From NCBI GenBank assembly GCA_041861885.1, contig JBGVUE010000001.1:670001-734000 (forward strand): DNA of 64,000 nucleotides. Direction: 5' to 3'. Within the stretch, counting starts at the first letter, position 1. Each line of letters opens with the position of its first letter. The notes beneath the pieces are model-generated. The model had not been told where the DNA came from, made no database searches, and worked only from the letters and a program-made list of their open reading frames with translations. Shown here piece after piece: positions 52,989 through 62,361 of the stretch. The stretch is from Haloimpatiens sp. FM7315 (GTDB lineage: Bacteria; Bacillota; Clostridia; Clostridiales; Clostridiaceae). Made by a program: the position numbers and the translations under genes.

Positions 52989-54023
52989 TTGGAATATGTA
53001 AATGACATAACCATTAATGAAGCTATAATTCATGTGCTTGATAATAATGGTGAAGAGCCTTTATTAAATGAAGAGCTATTGAATTTAAATGATGAGGTTT
53101 ATGAATTTTTATTTAAGCATATACAAAGGATATTTAAGGATGAAGAACTAAAATATGCTGTATTTAATGAAAACAGAAATATAATTAAAGATATATCACA
53201 GGAATATTTAAACTGTGAAAATAGTTTAGTTGAGGTTTCAAAAGAAATAGCAAATCAAATGTTTTCATTAATGAAATCAAATGGAAACATACCTTCTTGT
53301 GATCTTGTGGTTGCTAGTATTTTTACGGAATATGGTCCTATGCTTGGGATTATTAAGATGGATTACGTAAAAAATTATGCTCATAAAATCGATTATGAAA
53401 AGGGAAAAATGGGAATAAATATTATAACACAATTCACAGGACTTCCCGCTAGCGGGCAAAAAATACAAAAAGCTGCCTTTATTAAATTATTGAAGGAAGA
53501 AAATGACGTGGATTTAATGGTTTTAGATAAACAAAAAAATACTAAAAATAAAGAAGAGTATGGAAGTAATTACTTTATAAATAATTATTTAGGTTGCTCT
53601 TTAATTAGTAATGAAAGAGATATGACAAAAAACTTTTTAAATGCCGCTGAAAAATGGACTAGAAATAATTTAAGTGAAAATGCTGATGTAGCTGAAAAGG
53701 TTAGAAGTACCATTAAGAAGAGTGTATTAAAAGAGGATACTATAGATGTGGATAGGGTATGTGATGAGCTTTTTGAAGAGCCAGAGGTAAAAAGCAATTT
53801 TAAGGAGTTTGTTAAGGATGCAGGTGTAGACGATAAGTTAACAGTTGATAAAGAATGGGTTGACAAAAAACTTAAAAGGGTAAGGCTTAAAATTGATAAA
53901 GAAATAGATTTATACATAAATGAAGAAGTTTATCATGATAATAGCAAATTTGAAATTCAAAGAAATGGTGATGGAACAATTAACATGGTTATAAAATTTG
54001 TTAAAAATTACATTGAAAAATAG
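52989..54023 (+). CDS. Nucleoid-associated protein (NdpA/YejK family)
   Basis: 344 residues. INEAIIHVLDNNGEEPLLNE at the N terminus, and the central ASIFTEYGPMLGIIKMDYV and TQFTGLPASGQKIQKAAFI, are the conserved blocks of the 37-kDa nucleoid-associated protein family (PF04245). A role in chromosome compaction or phage-linked processes is known only loosely. The start is TTG at 52989 after AAGGGTGATG. Monocistronic with a terminator. Confidence 0.85.
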   Translation: MEYVNDITINEAIIHVLDNNGEEPLLNEELLNLNDEVYEFLFKHIQRIFKDEELKYAVFNENRNIIKDISQEYLNCENSLVEVSKEIANQMFSLMKSNGNIPSCDLVVASIFTEYGPMLGIIKMDYVKNYAHKIDYEKGKMGINIITQFTGLPASGQKIQKAAFIKLLKEENDVDLMVLDKQKNTKNKEEYGSNYFINNYLGCSLISNERDMTKNFLNAAEKWTRNNLSENADVAEKVRSTIKKSVLKEDTIDVDRVCDELFEEPEVKSNFKEFVKDAGVDDKLTVDKEWVDKKLKRVRLKIDKEIDLYINEEVYHDNSKFEIQRNGDGTINMVIKFVKNYIEK

Positions 54024-54026
54024 AAA

Positions 54027-54058
54027 AGCTGCAGCACATAGCTGCAGCTAAAATTTTA
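54027..54058. terminator. Terminator between the NdpA-like gene and fba
   Basis: Perfect 9-bp GC-rich stem AGCTGCAGC / GCTGCAGCT with a 5-nt loop; T-run follows on the plus strand and the convergent fba stop adjoins it. Confidence 0.8.
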
Positions 54059-55003
54059 TTTTAAAGAGTTTTCAGAACCTAATATATTGTCAATTTTATC
54101 TTCTACTAACTTCTCTATAGCATCTCTTGCAGGTCCTAAGTATTTTCTTGGGTCAAATTCCTTTGGCTTTTCTCCAAATACTTTTCTTATAGAACCTGTC
54201 ATAGCTAATCTTAAGTCTGTATCCATATTTATTTTGCATACAGCCATTGAAGAAGCTTTTCTTAACATTTCAGCAGGAACTCCTTTAGCTCCAGCTATGT
54301 CTCCACCAAAATCATTACACATTTGAACGAATTTAGCATCAACTGCAGAAGCACCGTGAAGTACTATTGGGTAGTTGTGGAATCCAGCTGCTTCTAATTT
54401 TTCAGTTATTTCTTGAAGTATATCAAATCTTAATTTAGCTTCACCTTTAAATTTATAAGCACCGTGGCTAGTTCCAATAGCTATAGCTAGTGAATCTACT
54501 CCAGTTCTTTTTACAAATTCTAAAGCTTCATTTGGATCTGTGTAGATGGCTTCATGATCAGCTACTTTAACATCATCTTCAACTCCTGCAAGTCTTCCAA
54601 GTTCAGCTTCAACTACTACTCCTCTTTCATGAGCATAGTCAACTATTTCTTTTGTTTTTGCTATATTTTCTTCAAAGCTGTAGTGAGATCCATCAAACAT
54701 AACTGAAGTGAATCCAGCAGCTATAACTTCTTTAACTGTTTCAAAATCCGGACCGTGATCTAAGTGAAGAGCTATATCAATACCAGTTTCGTCTATTGCA
54801 GCTTCAACCATTTTCTTTAAGTATTCAGCTCCAGCATAACCTAAAGCTCCTTTAGATACTTGAAGTATAACTGCAGAATTTTTAGTTTTACATCCTCTTA
54901 CAACACCTTGAATTATTTCTAAGTTATTAATGTTAAAAGCACCTATTGCATATTTACCTTCAAAAGCTTTTTTAAACATTTCTTTTGTAGTTACTAATGC
55001 CAT
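54056..55003 (-). CDS. fba: Class II fructose-bisphosphate aldolase
   Basis: 315 residues, zinc-dependent. HLDHGPDFETVKEVIAAGF holds a metal His and catalytic Asp; SVMFDGSH, VEAELGRLAGVED, GTSHGAYK, VLHGASAV and NMDTDLRLAMTGSIRK cover the remaining ligand and phosphate-binding residues. It cleaves fructose-1,6-bisphosphate in glycolysis and runs in reverse in gluconeogenesis. AAAGGTGG lies ~8 nt before the ATG. A predicted promoter and a GGGAC-repeat operator-like element lie upstream. Confidence 0.95.
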   Translation of the reverse strand: MALVTTKEMFKKAFEGKYAIGAFNINNLEIIQGVVRGCKTKNSAVILQVSKGALGYAGAEYLKKMVEAAIDETGIDIALHLDHGPDFETVKEVIAAGFTSVMFDGSHYSFEENIAKTKEIVDYAHERGVVVEAELGRLAGVEDDVKVADHEAIYTDPNEALEFVKRTGVDSLAIAIGTSHGAYKFKGEAKLRFDILQEITEKLEAAGFHNYPIVLHGASAVDAKFVQMCNDFGGDIAGAKGVPAEMLRKASSMAVCKINMDTDLRLAMTGSIRKVFGEKPKEFDPRKYLGPARDAIEKLVEDKIDNILGSENSLK

Positions 55004-55029
55004 TTAAATACCACCTTTCAAAAATTGAT

Positions 55030-55056
55030 TGGGACATCAAAAATCCCACTGGGACA
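55030..55056 (-). promoter_or_regulatory. GGGAC direct repeats in the fba 5' region, candidate operator
   Basis: On the plus strand TGGGAC occurs at 55030-55035 and again at 55050-55055, exactly 20 bp apart, with an intervening TCCCAC. The element lies between the predicted fba -10 box and the start codon. Spacing and core resemble the two-repeat CggR operator of B. subtilis (CGGGAC repeats with a 20-bp period), but the second half-sites (TGTC) are not conserved. Confidence 0.4.
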
Positions 55057-55070
55057 CAACTTACATGTAT

Positions 55071-55099
55071 ATTATAAAGCATTAAAAATATTTTTTCCA
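55071..55099 (-). promoter_or_regulatory. Predicted promoter of fba
   Basis: On the minus strand: TGGAAA (55094-55099), 17-bp spacer, TATAAT (55071-55076). The rest of 55100-55280 is AT-rich with nothing recognisable. Confidence 0.5.
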
Positions 55100-55280
55100 T
55101 AGTTATTTTCATTTAATTAATATAGTTTAAAATAAATTTATTTAACTATTAGAAAATATATATTTTTATAAAGAAAAACTCTATAAAATAATGTTTTATC
55201 TAACTATATTATAACATAATTAAAATAATAATATGTTATGGGAAACTCAAAGACAATTAATTTTGTGTTTTTAGTTTATA

Positions 55281-55661
55281 TTAGAATATATTTTGTATGT
55301 TTATTTTTTCAGATTCAAGTATATTTTTTAAATAGAATTTTAATATGTGAATTTTTGCTAAGGACTGAACCTTGTCTTTGTACTTTACAAACTGGGTTAA
55401 TTGTAGTAATTCATTGTTTATATTATCTATATTTTGATGGTGAATGAAAACTGAAAGCTTAGAGTATTCTTTATCCCATTTTTTATATAAGTCAACAGAA
55501 ACTTCATAGCCTTTTTTCCAGTTTTCTTTTTCTATGATTTTTTCTAATTTAACATTTGTGTCAATTAAGTCATCACATATATTATTTAGGTATTTATAGG
55601 AAAAAGACATTGTAATTAGCAGTAAAAACATTAATGTAAATGAGGTAAGCACGTTTTTCAC
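55281..55661 (-). CDS. DUF4363 family protein
   Basis: 126 residues. An N-terminal hydrophobic helix (LTSFTLMFLLLITMSFSY, residues ~5-22) acts as a signal anchor; the rest is helical and extracytoplasmic, with KENWKKGYEVSVDLYKKWDK and FIHHQNIDNINNEL, typical of DUF4363. Function unknown. It lies ~21 bp after the DUF421 gene on the same strand; the two families are commonly adjacent in clostridia. Confidence 0.8.
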   Translation of the reverse strand: MKNVLTSFTLMFLLLITMSFSYKYLNNICDDLIDTNVKLEKIIEKENWKKGYEVSVDLYKKWDKEYSKLSVFIHHQNIDNINNELLQLTQFVKYKDKVQSLAKIHILKFYLKNILESEKINIQNIF

Positions 55662-55682
55662 TTTTTATCACATCCACTTTTT

Positions 55683-56345
55683 TTAATTGAAAGTAAAAGT
55701 TGTTTTTGAATCTAAAACTCCAAGAAAGATATCACTAACTGAAGATATATTATTGTTTTTAAGCTGCGAATTTAGCCAATCCATGTTCTTGCTTGATATT
55801 TTTAAATTTTTATGATTTAGTTTTCCATCAATTATAAGAGTAATTGGCAGTTTATCTTGGGGAGTGTTTAAATTTAAATCCTTTTTTGTAACAGGATTTA
55901 AAGAGGAATTAGGCATTAAAGATAATTGGCCACTAGTTTCTAGTATTGCAAATTTAATGTCTCCAATATCGTAATATCCCTTTAATCTTAGTTCTTCCAT
56001 AAGATCGTTGATATTTATTCTCTGATTTTTAAGTTCATAAATATTAATTTTGCCATTATCAATTAATATGCTTGGTTTACCTGAAATTAAAATCCTAATT
56101 TTCTCGCTTTTTATTTGACCTATAGATACAAGAATTTGTACTATAAGTAAAGTAATAACTGGAATAATGCCGTTTATAATGGGAATTCTTGTGTCTTGCA
56201 TTGGCATTGAAGCAAGTTCGGAAATCATTATAGCTATTGCAAGTTCAAAGGGTTCAAGCTCTCCAATTTGACGCTTACCCATAAGTCTTAAGGCAAGCAT
56301 AGAAACTGAATAAAGTATTATAGTTCTAAAAATAAGAATAAACAT
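55683..56345 (-). CDS. DUF421 (YetF-like) membrane protein
   Basis: 220 residues. Three N-terminal TM helices surround GKRQIGELEPFELAIAIMIS, the DUF421 signature; the C-terminal half is soluble (ILISGKPSILIDNGKINIYE, ELRLKGYYDIGDIKFAILET). Relatives YetF/YrbG/YdfS are found in spore membranes of Bacillus. Role unknown; pairing with DUF4363 suggests a shared complex. GGAGG lies ~9 nt before the ATG. Confidence 0.85.
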   Translation of the reverse strand: MFILIFRTIILYSVSMLALRLMGKRQIGELEPFELAIAIMISELASMPMQDTRIPIINGIIPVITLLIVQILVSIGQIKSEKIRILISGKPSILIDNGKINIYELKNQRININDLMEELRLKGYYDIGDIKFAILETSGQLSLMPNSSLNPVTKKDLNLNTPQDKLPITLIIDGKLNHKNLKISSKNMDWLNSQLKNNNISSVSDIFLGVLDSKTTFTFN

Positions 56346-56472
56346 TTTAAATCCTCCAGTCTTTTAATACTAGTTTTTCATTAAAAGCATAAAAATATAA
56401 CATGAGTTTTAAGATACTTTTTTATGTAATTGAAGTATAATATTAGTAGAACAAAGATGGAGGAAGATAGTA

Positions 56473-58127
56473 TTGGATAGATTTGAAGTTTCTTTTGAAA
56501 ATAAGAAATACTATGTAGATAAAAAAACTACATTTTATGATTTTATAACTAAATATAATATATCAAAAAAATATCCCATAGTTTTAGGAAAATTGAATGA
56601 TGAACTATTTGAGTTAACCTGTGAAATAAATAAAGATGGGGAAATAGATTTTCTTGACACCTCTTTTGAAATTGGGATGAATGCATATATAAGAACATTA
56701 CAATTTGTTCTTATAAAGGCTGTATATGATATTTTTAAAGAAGCAAAAATTACCATAGAACACTCTTTAGGAAATGGTATATTTGGAGAAATACACAAGA
56801 AAAAACCTCTAACAGAAGAAGAAATTATTAGAATTAAGGAAGAAATGAAGTTGATCATAGACAAGGATATTCCAATTAAGAAAATCGAAATACAAAAAAA
56901 GATGCTATAAGCATATTTGAGCAGTATGGAATGAAGGATAAGTTAAGATTATTAAATCATGTTGATAGAGAAGAGCTTAAAGTATATAAACTACAAGAAA
57001 GATATGATTATTTTTATGGCCCTATGGCGTATTCTACAGGTGTATTAAAGTTTTTTGATTTAATGTATTATAGGCCTGGATTTATACTTAGGGTTCCAAG
57101 TGTAGAAAAACCAAATATAATAAAACCATATATTGAAAACAAAAAATTAGCTAGGATATTTTATGAAACAGAAAAATGGGGAGAAATTCTGAACATTGGA
57201 GATGTAGGAGCTTTAAATGATAAGGCAATAAATGGGGATATAGTCAATATAGTAAGAGTTGCAGAGGCTTTGCACGAAAAAAAGATAGCAAATATAGCTG
57301 ATAAAATTTTTGAAAAAGAAAGCGTTAAAATTGTTTTAATAGCAGGTCCATCATCTTCTGGAAAAACTACCTTTACAAATAGGTTAGGAATTCAATTAAG
57401 GGTAAACGGCCTAATGCCTATACCAATTTCTTTAGATGATTACTTTGTGAATAGAGAAAATACACCTAAGGATGAAAAAGGCAATTATGATTTTGAATCT
57501 ATATATGCTTTGGATTTAGAGCTTTTTAATAAAAATTTAGGTGATCTTTTAAAAGGTGAGGAAGTTAGTATACCTAGCTTTAATTTTAAAAGTGGAGAAA
57601 GAGAGTGGAAAGGCAAAAGGGTTAAAATACCTCAAAATGGTATTATTTTAGTAGAGGGAATTCATGGGTTAAATGAACAGCTGACTAAATCTATTGCAAA
57701 GGAAAATAAATTTAAAATATATATAAGTGCTTTAACCCAGCTTAATTTAGATAATCACAATAGAATAGCTACTACTGATGTTAGAAAAATAAGAAGAATA
57801 GTAAGGGATTATCTTTCAAGAGGATATGGTGCTGAGGAAACACTTAAAATGTGGCCTTCAATAAAAAAAGGAGAGAAAAAGAATATATTTGTTTTTCAGG
57901 AAGAGGCAGATGCCATGTTTAATTCAACTTTAGTTTATGAACTATGCATTCTTAAAAAACATGCTATTCCTTTACTTTCTAAGATAGATTCAAATAGTCC
58001 TGTTTATTATGAGGCTTTAAGACTAATGAGCTTTTTAAGATTTTTTAAGGATTTAGATGAGACACTGGTTCTTTCAAATTCTATTTTGAGGGAATTTATT
58101 GGTGGAAGTTGTTTTTATGAATACTAA
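56473..58127 (+). CDS. Nucleoside kinase-like protein (TGS/ThrRS-like N terminus plus uridine-kinase domain), one frameshift
   Basis: About 551 residues after joining. The N-terminal ~60 residues are TGS-like and the next ~150 resemble the ThrRS second domain. The C-terminal uridine-kinase/phosphoribulokinase domain shows Walker A GPSSSGKTTF (~residue 292), ISLDDYFVNRENTP and VEGIHGLNE. This fusion is a known but functionally unclear clostridial and Thermotoga-type protein; nucleoside phosphorylation is inferred. The first frame ends at QKKML; one extra A in A7 56894-56900 gives QKKDAISIFEQYGMKDK. TTG start at 56473 with GGAGG upstream. Confidence 0.82.
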
Positions 58128-58237
58128 TAACTATTCATAGCTTAAGACAGAAGTTATATACAATAAACTTTTTTAAAAAACTATCCATTTTAGTAAAATA
58201 TATTTACAAGTATAATATTTATTGTATTATTATAAAT

Positions 58238-58275
58238 AGAGTATTAGTTTAAAATTTAGACTAATACTCTTGTTC
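58238..58275 (+). terminator. Terminator after the nucleoside kinase-like gene
   Basis: Perfect 11-bp stem AGAGTATTAGT / ACTAATACTCT with an 11-nt loop and short T-rich tail. Confidence 0.7.
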
Positions 58276-58369
58276 TTTGTAAATAATAAGTTATAATAAG
58301 GTACGTATGTTAAAATTAGTTGGCTTTTGCATTTATAGGTCTACTAATTTATTAAAAAGGGGTGTTGTT

Positions 58370-59053
58370 ATGACAAACTTTAGTGTATTTGATATTATTG
58401 GACCTATTATGATAGGACCATCTAGTTCACACACAGCAGGAGCTGCAAGACTTGCAAAGATAGCAAGTATAATTGCAGGTGATGGAATCCAAAAAGTAAA
58501 ATTTCTACTTCATGGGTCTTTTGCTAAAACCTATAAAGGTCACGGAACAGATAGGGCCCTTGTAGCTGGTATATTGAAAATGGAACCTTGGGACGAAAGA
58601 TTGAGAGTTTCTTTTGATATTGCTAAAAAGAATAATATAGATATAGAATTTATAGAATCTGATTTAGGAGATGTACATCCCAATACTGTTAAATTTATAA
58701 TAACAAAAAAGGATGGAACAGTAATAGAAGTTATGGGATCTTCAGTAGGTGGAGGTAATATAGTAGTTACCAACATTGAGGGGAGAGAAGTAGACTTTAG
58801 AGGAGATTATCCTACAGTTATAATTGAGCAAAAGGACACTCCAGGAATGATTTCTAAAATAACTTCTCTTATGTATGAAGAGAATATAAATATAGCATTT
58901 ATGAGAGTTTATAGAAATAGTAAGGGTTCTAAGGCTACTATGACTTTTGAAACTGATAGCATAATTTCAGATGAAATTGTAAATAAAATAAATGCAGTAG
59001 AAGGCATTGAAAACGTAAAAGTTATAAACCCAGTTATGGAAGGAGAAGAGTAA
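58370..59053 (+). CDS. sdaAB: L-serine ammonia-lyase, iron-sulfur-dependent, beta subunit
   Basis: 227 residues. FDIIGPIMIGPSSSHTAGAARLAKIA is family-diagnostic in pieces, LHGSFAKTYKGHGTDRALV is conserved, and residues ~150-225 form an ACT domain (QKDTPGMISKITSLM). With SdaAA it deaminates serine to pyruvate and ammonia through a [4Fe-4S] cluster. The frame is open from 58307, but the ATG at 58370 has AAGGGGTG upstream and begins at the conserved MTNFSVFDIIGP. Two bp separate it from sdaAA. Confidence 0.94.
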   Translation: MTNFSVFDIIGPIMIGPSSSHTAGAARLAKIASIIAGDGIQKVKFLLHGSFAKTYKGHGTDRALVAGILKMEPWDERLRVSFDIAKKNNIDIEFIESDLGDVHPNTVKFIITKKDGTVIEVMGSSVGGGNIVVTNIEGREVDFRGDYPTVIIEQKDTPGMISKITSLMYEENINIAFMRVYRNSKGSKATMTFETDSIISDEIVNKINAVEGIENVKVINPVMEGEE

Positions 59054-59054
59054 A

Positions 59055-59929
59055 ATGTTTGTAGATAGCGGGAAAGAACTCTTAACGGTTTGTAGTTCTA
59101 AAAATATTTCCATATGGGAATACACTTTAAGTGAGGAAGCTAAGGAGACTGGATTATCTAAAGAGAATATATTTAATAAAATGAAAAAAAATCTACATGT
59201 CATGAAAATATCAGCAAAAGAAGGATTAGAAAAAGAAGTGTTTTCTATAAGCGGTCTTATAGGTGGGGATTCAAAAAATTATATGAATATGCGCAAAAAG
59301 GAAATACTTTAACTGGTGAATTTATGGTAAGAGCCATGGCTAGGGCCATATCATGCTCAGAGGTTAATGCTGCTATGGGAAAAATAGTTGCAACTCCTAC
59401 AGCAGGGTCCTGTGGAATACTGCCTTCAGTTATAATATCTGCAGGTGAGAAACTTAATAAATCAGAGGATGATTTAGTTAAGGCTATGTTTACAGCTTCT
59501 GGACTTGGAATTATAATTGCTAAAAATGCAACTTTATCCGGTGCAGAAGGAGGTTGCCAAGCAGAATGTGGATCTGCTGCTGCTATGGCTTCAGGAGCAG
59601 TGGTTGGAATGATGGGTGGAACACCTAGTATGGCCTTAGATGCTGGTGCTGTTGTTATTAAGAACATACTTGGTTTGGTTTGTGATCCTATAGCAGGACT
59701 TGTAGAGGTACCTTGTGCAAAGAGAAATGCCGCAGGAGCTATAAGTGCTCTTTCAACTGCAGATCTTATAATGGCTGGAGTTAAAAGCAGGATTCCTTTT
59801 GATGATGCGGTACTTGCTATGTATAGAGTAGGAAAGCAATTACCTTGTGAACTAAGAGAGACAGCTCTTGGAGGACTTGCAACAACGCCTACGGGTTTAA
59901 AATTAAAAAAACAAGTTTTAGGAGATTAA
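59055..59929 (+). CDS. sdaAA: L-serine ammonia-lyase, iron-sulfur-dependent, alpha subunit, one frameshift
   Basis: 291 residues after joining, the usual length. ATPTAGSCGILPSV, GAEGGCQAECGSAAAMA and DPIAGLVEVPCAKRNA hold the Cys residues for the catalytic [4Fe-4S] cluster. The first frame ends at DSKNYMNMRK; one extra A in the A6 run 59273-59278 gives DSKKLYEYAQKGNTLTGEFM and joins the halves. GGAG of the ribosome-binding site lies in the end of sdaAB. Key enzyme of serine fermentation, and linked to the glycine/C1 genes elsewhere in the window. Confidence 0.92.
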
Positions 59930-59930
59930 T

Positions 59931-59970
59931 AAAAATCAAATGTTGATATTCAACATTTGATTTTTATTTT
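59931..59970 (+). terminator. Terminator after sdaAA
   Basis: Perfect 16-bp stem AAAAATCAAATGTTGA / TCAACATTTGATTTTT with a 3-nt loop and T-run. Confidence 0.9.
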
Positions 59971-60035
59971 TCGTAACAATTTTTAAATAATGGGAATAAC
60001 ATGGTATATAGTATTTTAATGGAGTTGTATAAGAT

Positions 60036-61089
60036 ATGAAAAAATTTCTACTGATTATATCTATTATTATGTTAATATTTATAGATACTAAATTCAGTAT
60101 AATTAATATATGTATTGGTTCTTTAGCGGTTATAATTTTAGCAGTAATATTAGGAAAACTTACATCAAATATGTCTTTTTATGTAGGTGAAAAAAAGGAG
60201 GAATGCTTGCAGCTACAATAGGAAATATTCCAGAACTAATGATGGCCTTTTCTAGTGTTAAATATGGTATGATACTTATGGCAAAATCTGCTTTAATGGG
60301 ATCTATTATTAGCAATATGCTTTTAGGACTTGGGATATCTGTATTTTGTGGGGGAATAAAATACAAAGAACAAAAATTTAATAAAATAATAGCTAGAACT
60401 AATTTTAATATGCTTATTTTAGCAATGTCTGCTATTGTAATAATAAGTGCACTAAGCATATACAGCGTTCCACCTTTAAAAGAAGCAACTATTTTATCAA
60501 TAAATGTAAAAATATCATTAGTCTTAATATGTATATATCTATTAGGTATAGTTTTTTCATTTTATACTCATAAAGATTTATTTTTAGTAAGCGATGGAAA
60601 CGTAGAAGAAAAACTATGTCTTAATAAAATAAAAAAATATCATCTATAGGAATGTTAGTTTTAATATCTATTCTCTTATATTTTTCTAGCGATAAACTTA
60701 TATTAAATATAAAAAATATAGTTGAGACAAAAAATGTGTCACAGCAATTTGTGGGAATTATTTTGATTCCATTTTTGGGAAACATAGGCGAAAATGCCTC
60801 TTCTATCATATGTGCTATGGATAATAAAATTAATATGAGTCTAGAAACAGCAATAGGATCTAGTATACAAATTTCTTTATTTGTGACACCTCTTATTATG
60901 ATAATGTCCTGTAATTTAGCACACCCAATGACCTTGGTTTTTACTTCTTTTGAGATAATAATTAGCATTTTAGCTATAGGTATGTCTTTTTTGGTTTTTC
61001 AAGATGGTAAAAGTTATTGGTTTGAAGGTGCTATATTAATTGCAATTTATATAATAATAACCATAGCTTATTATTATATCTGTTATTAG
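60036..61089 (+). CDS. CaCA family cation/proton antiporter (Ca2+/H+ exchanger, Cax-like), two frameshifts
   Basis: About 351 residues after joining, with some ten hydrophobic helices. The two alpha-repeat motifs face each other: GNIPELMMAFSSVKYGM with KSALMGSIISNMLLGLG, and GNIGENASSIICAMDNK with ETAIGSSIQISLFVTP, whose acidic residues bind the cation in Cax/ChaA exchangers. Breaks: A7 60190-60196 needs one A (VGEKKGGMLAATIGN), and A7 60631-60637 needs one A (NKIKKISSIGMLVLI). It exports Ca2+ in exchange for protons; specificity is inferred. No strong ribosome-binding site before ATG 60036. Monocistronic, with a strong terminator. Confidence 0.84.
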
Positions 61090-61149
61090 AAATATTTTTA
61101 AATAAAATAGTATTTATTGTATTACTATATCAATGTATTAAAATATATT

Positions 61150-61200
61150 TATTACTAAAATAAAGGATTTTGGATATCAAAATCCTTTATTTTAGTAATA
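61150..61200 (+). terminator. Terminator with a perfect 23-bp stem
   Basis: The arm 61150-61172 (TATTACTAAAATAAAGGATT...) pairs perfectly with 61178-61200 around a 5-nt loop. Unusually long for an intrinsic terminator; it lies 60 bp after the antiporter stop, with no strong T-run at the end. Confidence 0.7.
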
Positions 61201-61263
61201 ATATGGAGAATTTAAATATATACTTTTTATATAACATATGTGGTTAGGTGGGTGATTAAGCAT

Positions 61264-61593
61264 ATGACTCATAGAAAGGTAGTAAATAATTATTATAATG
61301 ATATAAATAATTTAGCTGATTTGTTACTTAAATTAGTGAATTCATATAGATTATTAGTTGGTGGAGCAGATGAATTAAATAAAATTGCTTTGGCCAGTAA
61401 AAAGGATGTGAAAAAGGCAATTAATAGGGCAGAAAATTTGGGAGATATAATAGATGATATAGTTGGAACTTTAGATGAGATAGGATTTAATTACACTGAT
61501 TACTGCAAGTTAAAAGCCCAAGTAGTTAAAGACAAATTACATATGCAATATATATTAACTGAAATTGATGAAGAGCTAAAATTAAAAGAATAA
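61264..61593 (+). CDS. Small helical protein of unknown function
   Basis: 109 residues, predicted all-helical and charged: NNLADLLLKLVNSYRLLVGG, ALASKKDVKKAINRAENLGD, DYCKLKAQVVKDKLHMQYIL. No family recognised; a spore-related or structural role is only a guess. The frame opens at 61240, but the ATG at 61264 has AGGTGGGTGA upstream at workable spacing. Convergent with pssA and sharing a terminator. Confidence 0.6.
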   Translation: MTHRKVVNNYYNDINNLADLLLKLVNSYRLLVGGADELNKIALASKKDVKKAINRAENLGDIIDDIVGTLDEIGFNYTDYCKLKAQVVKDKLHMQYILTEIDEELKLKE

Positions 61594-61625
61594 AAAAAGG
61601 TATGAAATAAATCATACCTTTTTAA
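61594..61625. terminator. Bidirectional terminator overlapping the pssA stop
   Basis: Stem AAAAAGGTATGA / TCATACCTTTTT with a 6-nt loop; the pssA stop codon (61612-61614) lies within the hairpin. Confidence 0.8.
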
Positions 61626-62124
61626 ATTTCAATTTACTAATCATTAAATAAGATAAAGAAACCAATAATATTGTTGAAACCATAATATTAGAATTATGAT
61701 TTATGGTAACTAGAGAATATAACGCTATAAACATACCGGCAATAGTTATAGGTATTCCTAAAAAAACATTATTGAATTCTGAAGAATTATAACGGGCAAG
61801 TCTATATGCACCTGAAATTGGAAAAAGTAAAACTAAAATATATCCTATAATACCTAAGTTAACAAAATTATTTAATTTAAACATTAATAAAGAAGGAGCT
61901 ACTCCAAAAGATACTAAATCGGCTAAGGAATCCAATTCCTTTCCTAAATCACTGGAAACTTGTAAAAATCTAGCAATTCTTCCATCGTATCTATCCATAA
62001 GTCCTGCTAATAAAATAAATATACTTGCTCCTAAAGGATTGTTCTCGTAAGTCATGATTATTGATAAAACTCCACATACTAAGTTACCAAAAGTAAAAAT
62101 GTTGGGTATAGCTGTTTTAGCCAT
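61612..62124 (-). CDS. pssA: CDP-diacylglycerol-serine O-phosphatidyltransferase
   Basis: 170 residues with about six TM helices. The CDP-alcohol phosphotransferase signature is present: DRYDGRIAR, then after eight residues GKELDSLAD, matching D-x2-DG-x2-AR-x8-G-x3-D-x3-D. It makes phosphatidylserine from CDP-diacylglycerol and serine in the membrane. Length and the LADLVSFGVAPS continuation fit the short Gram-positive PssA. RBS AGGAGTG upstream of the ATG at 62124. Confidence 0.88.
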   Translation of the reverse strand: MAKTAIPNIFTFGNLVCGVLSIIMTYENNPLGASIFILLAGLMDRYDGRIARFLQVSSDLGKELDSLADLVSFGVAPSLLMFKLNNFVNLGIIGYILVLLFPISGAYRLARYNSSEFNNVFLGIPITIAGMFIALYSLVTINHNSNIMVSTILLVSLSYLMISKLKFKKV

Positions 62125-62361
62125 TAAAATATCACTCCTAAAAATTACCTATGTAAAATATAATAATTCTATTATACATCATATTACATATAAAATTAAT
62201 AGATTATTAAATATTTAATAAAAAATTTATAATTATTTTAACTTGCATAAAATAATTATAAATATAAAATGAATTAGTTATTAAATATTGCCAAGTATAA
62301 ATGTGAAGAAAAAACAAAGAATAATATACAAAGAATAATTTATTTATGGAGGTGCTTTGCT

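Noticed and set aside
55238..55447. Plus-strand frame overlapping the DUF4363 gene
   Set aside because: Mostly antisense to DUF4363, with Cys/Phe/Leu-rich composition and no ribosome-binding site.
59257..59667. 136-codon antisense frame opposite sdaAA
   Set aside because: Ala/Pro/Ser-rich shadow of the Gly/Ala-rich sdaAA sequence; no ribosome-binding site.
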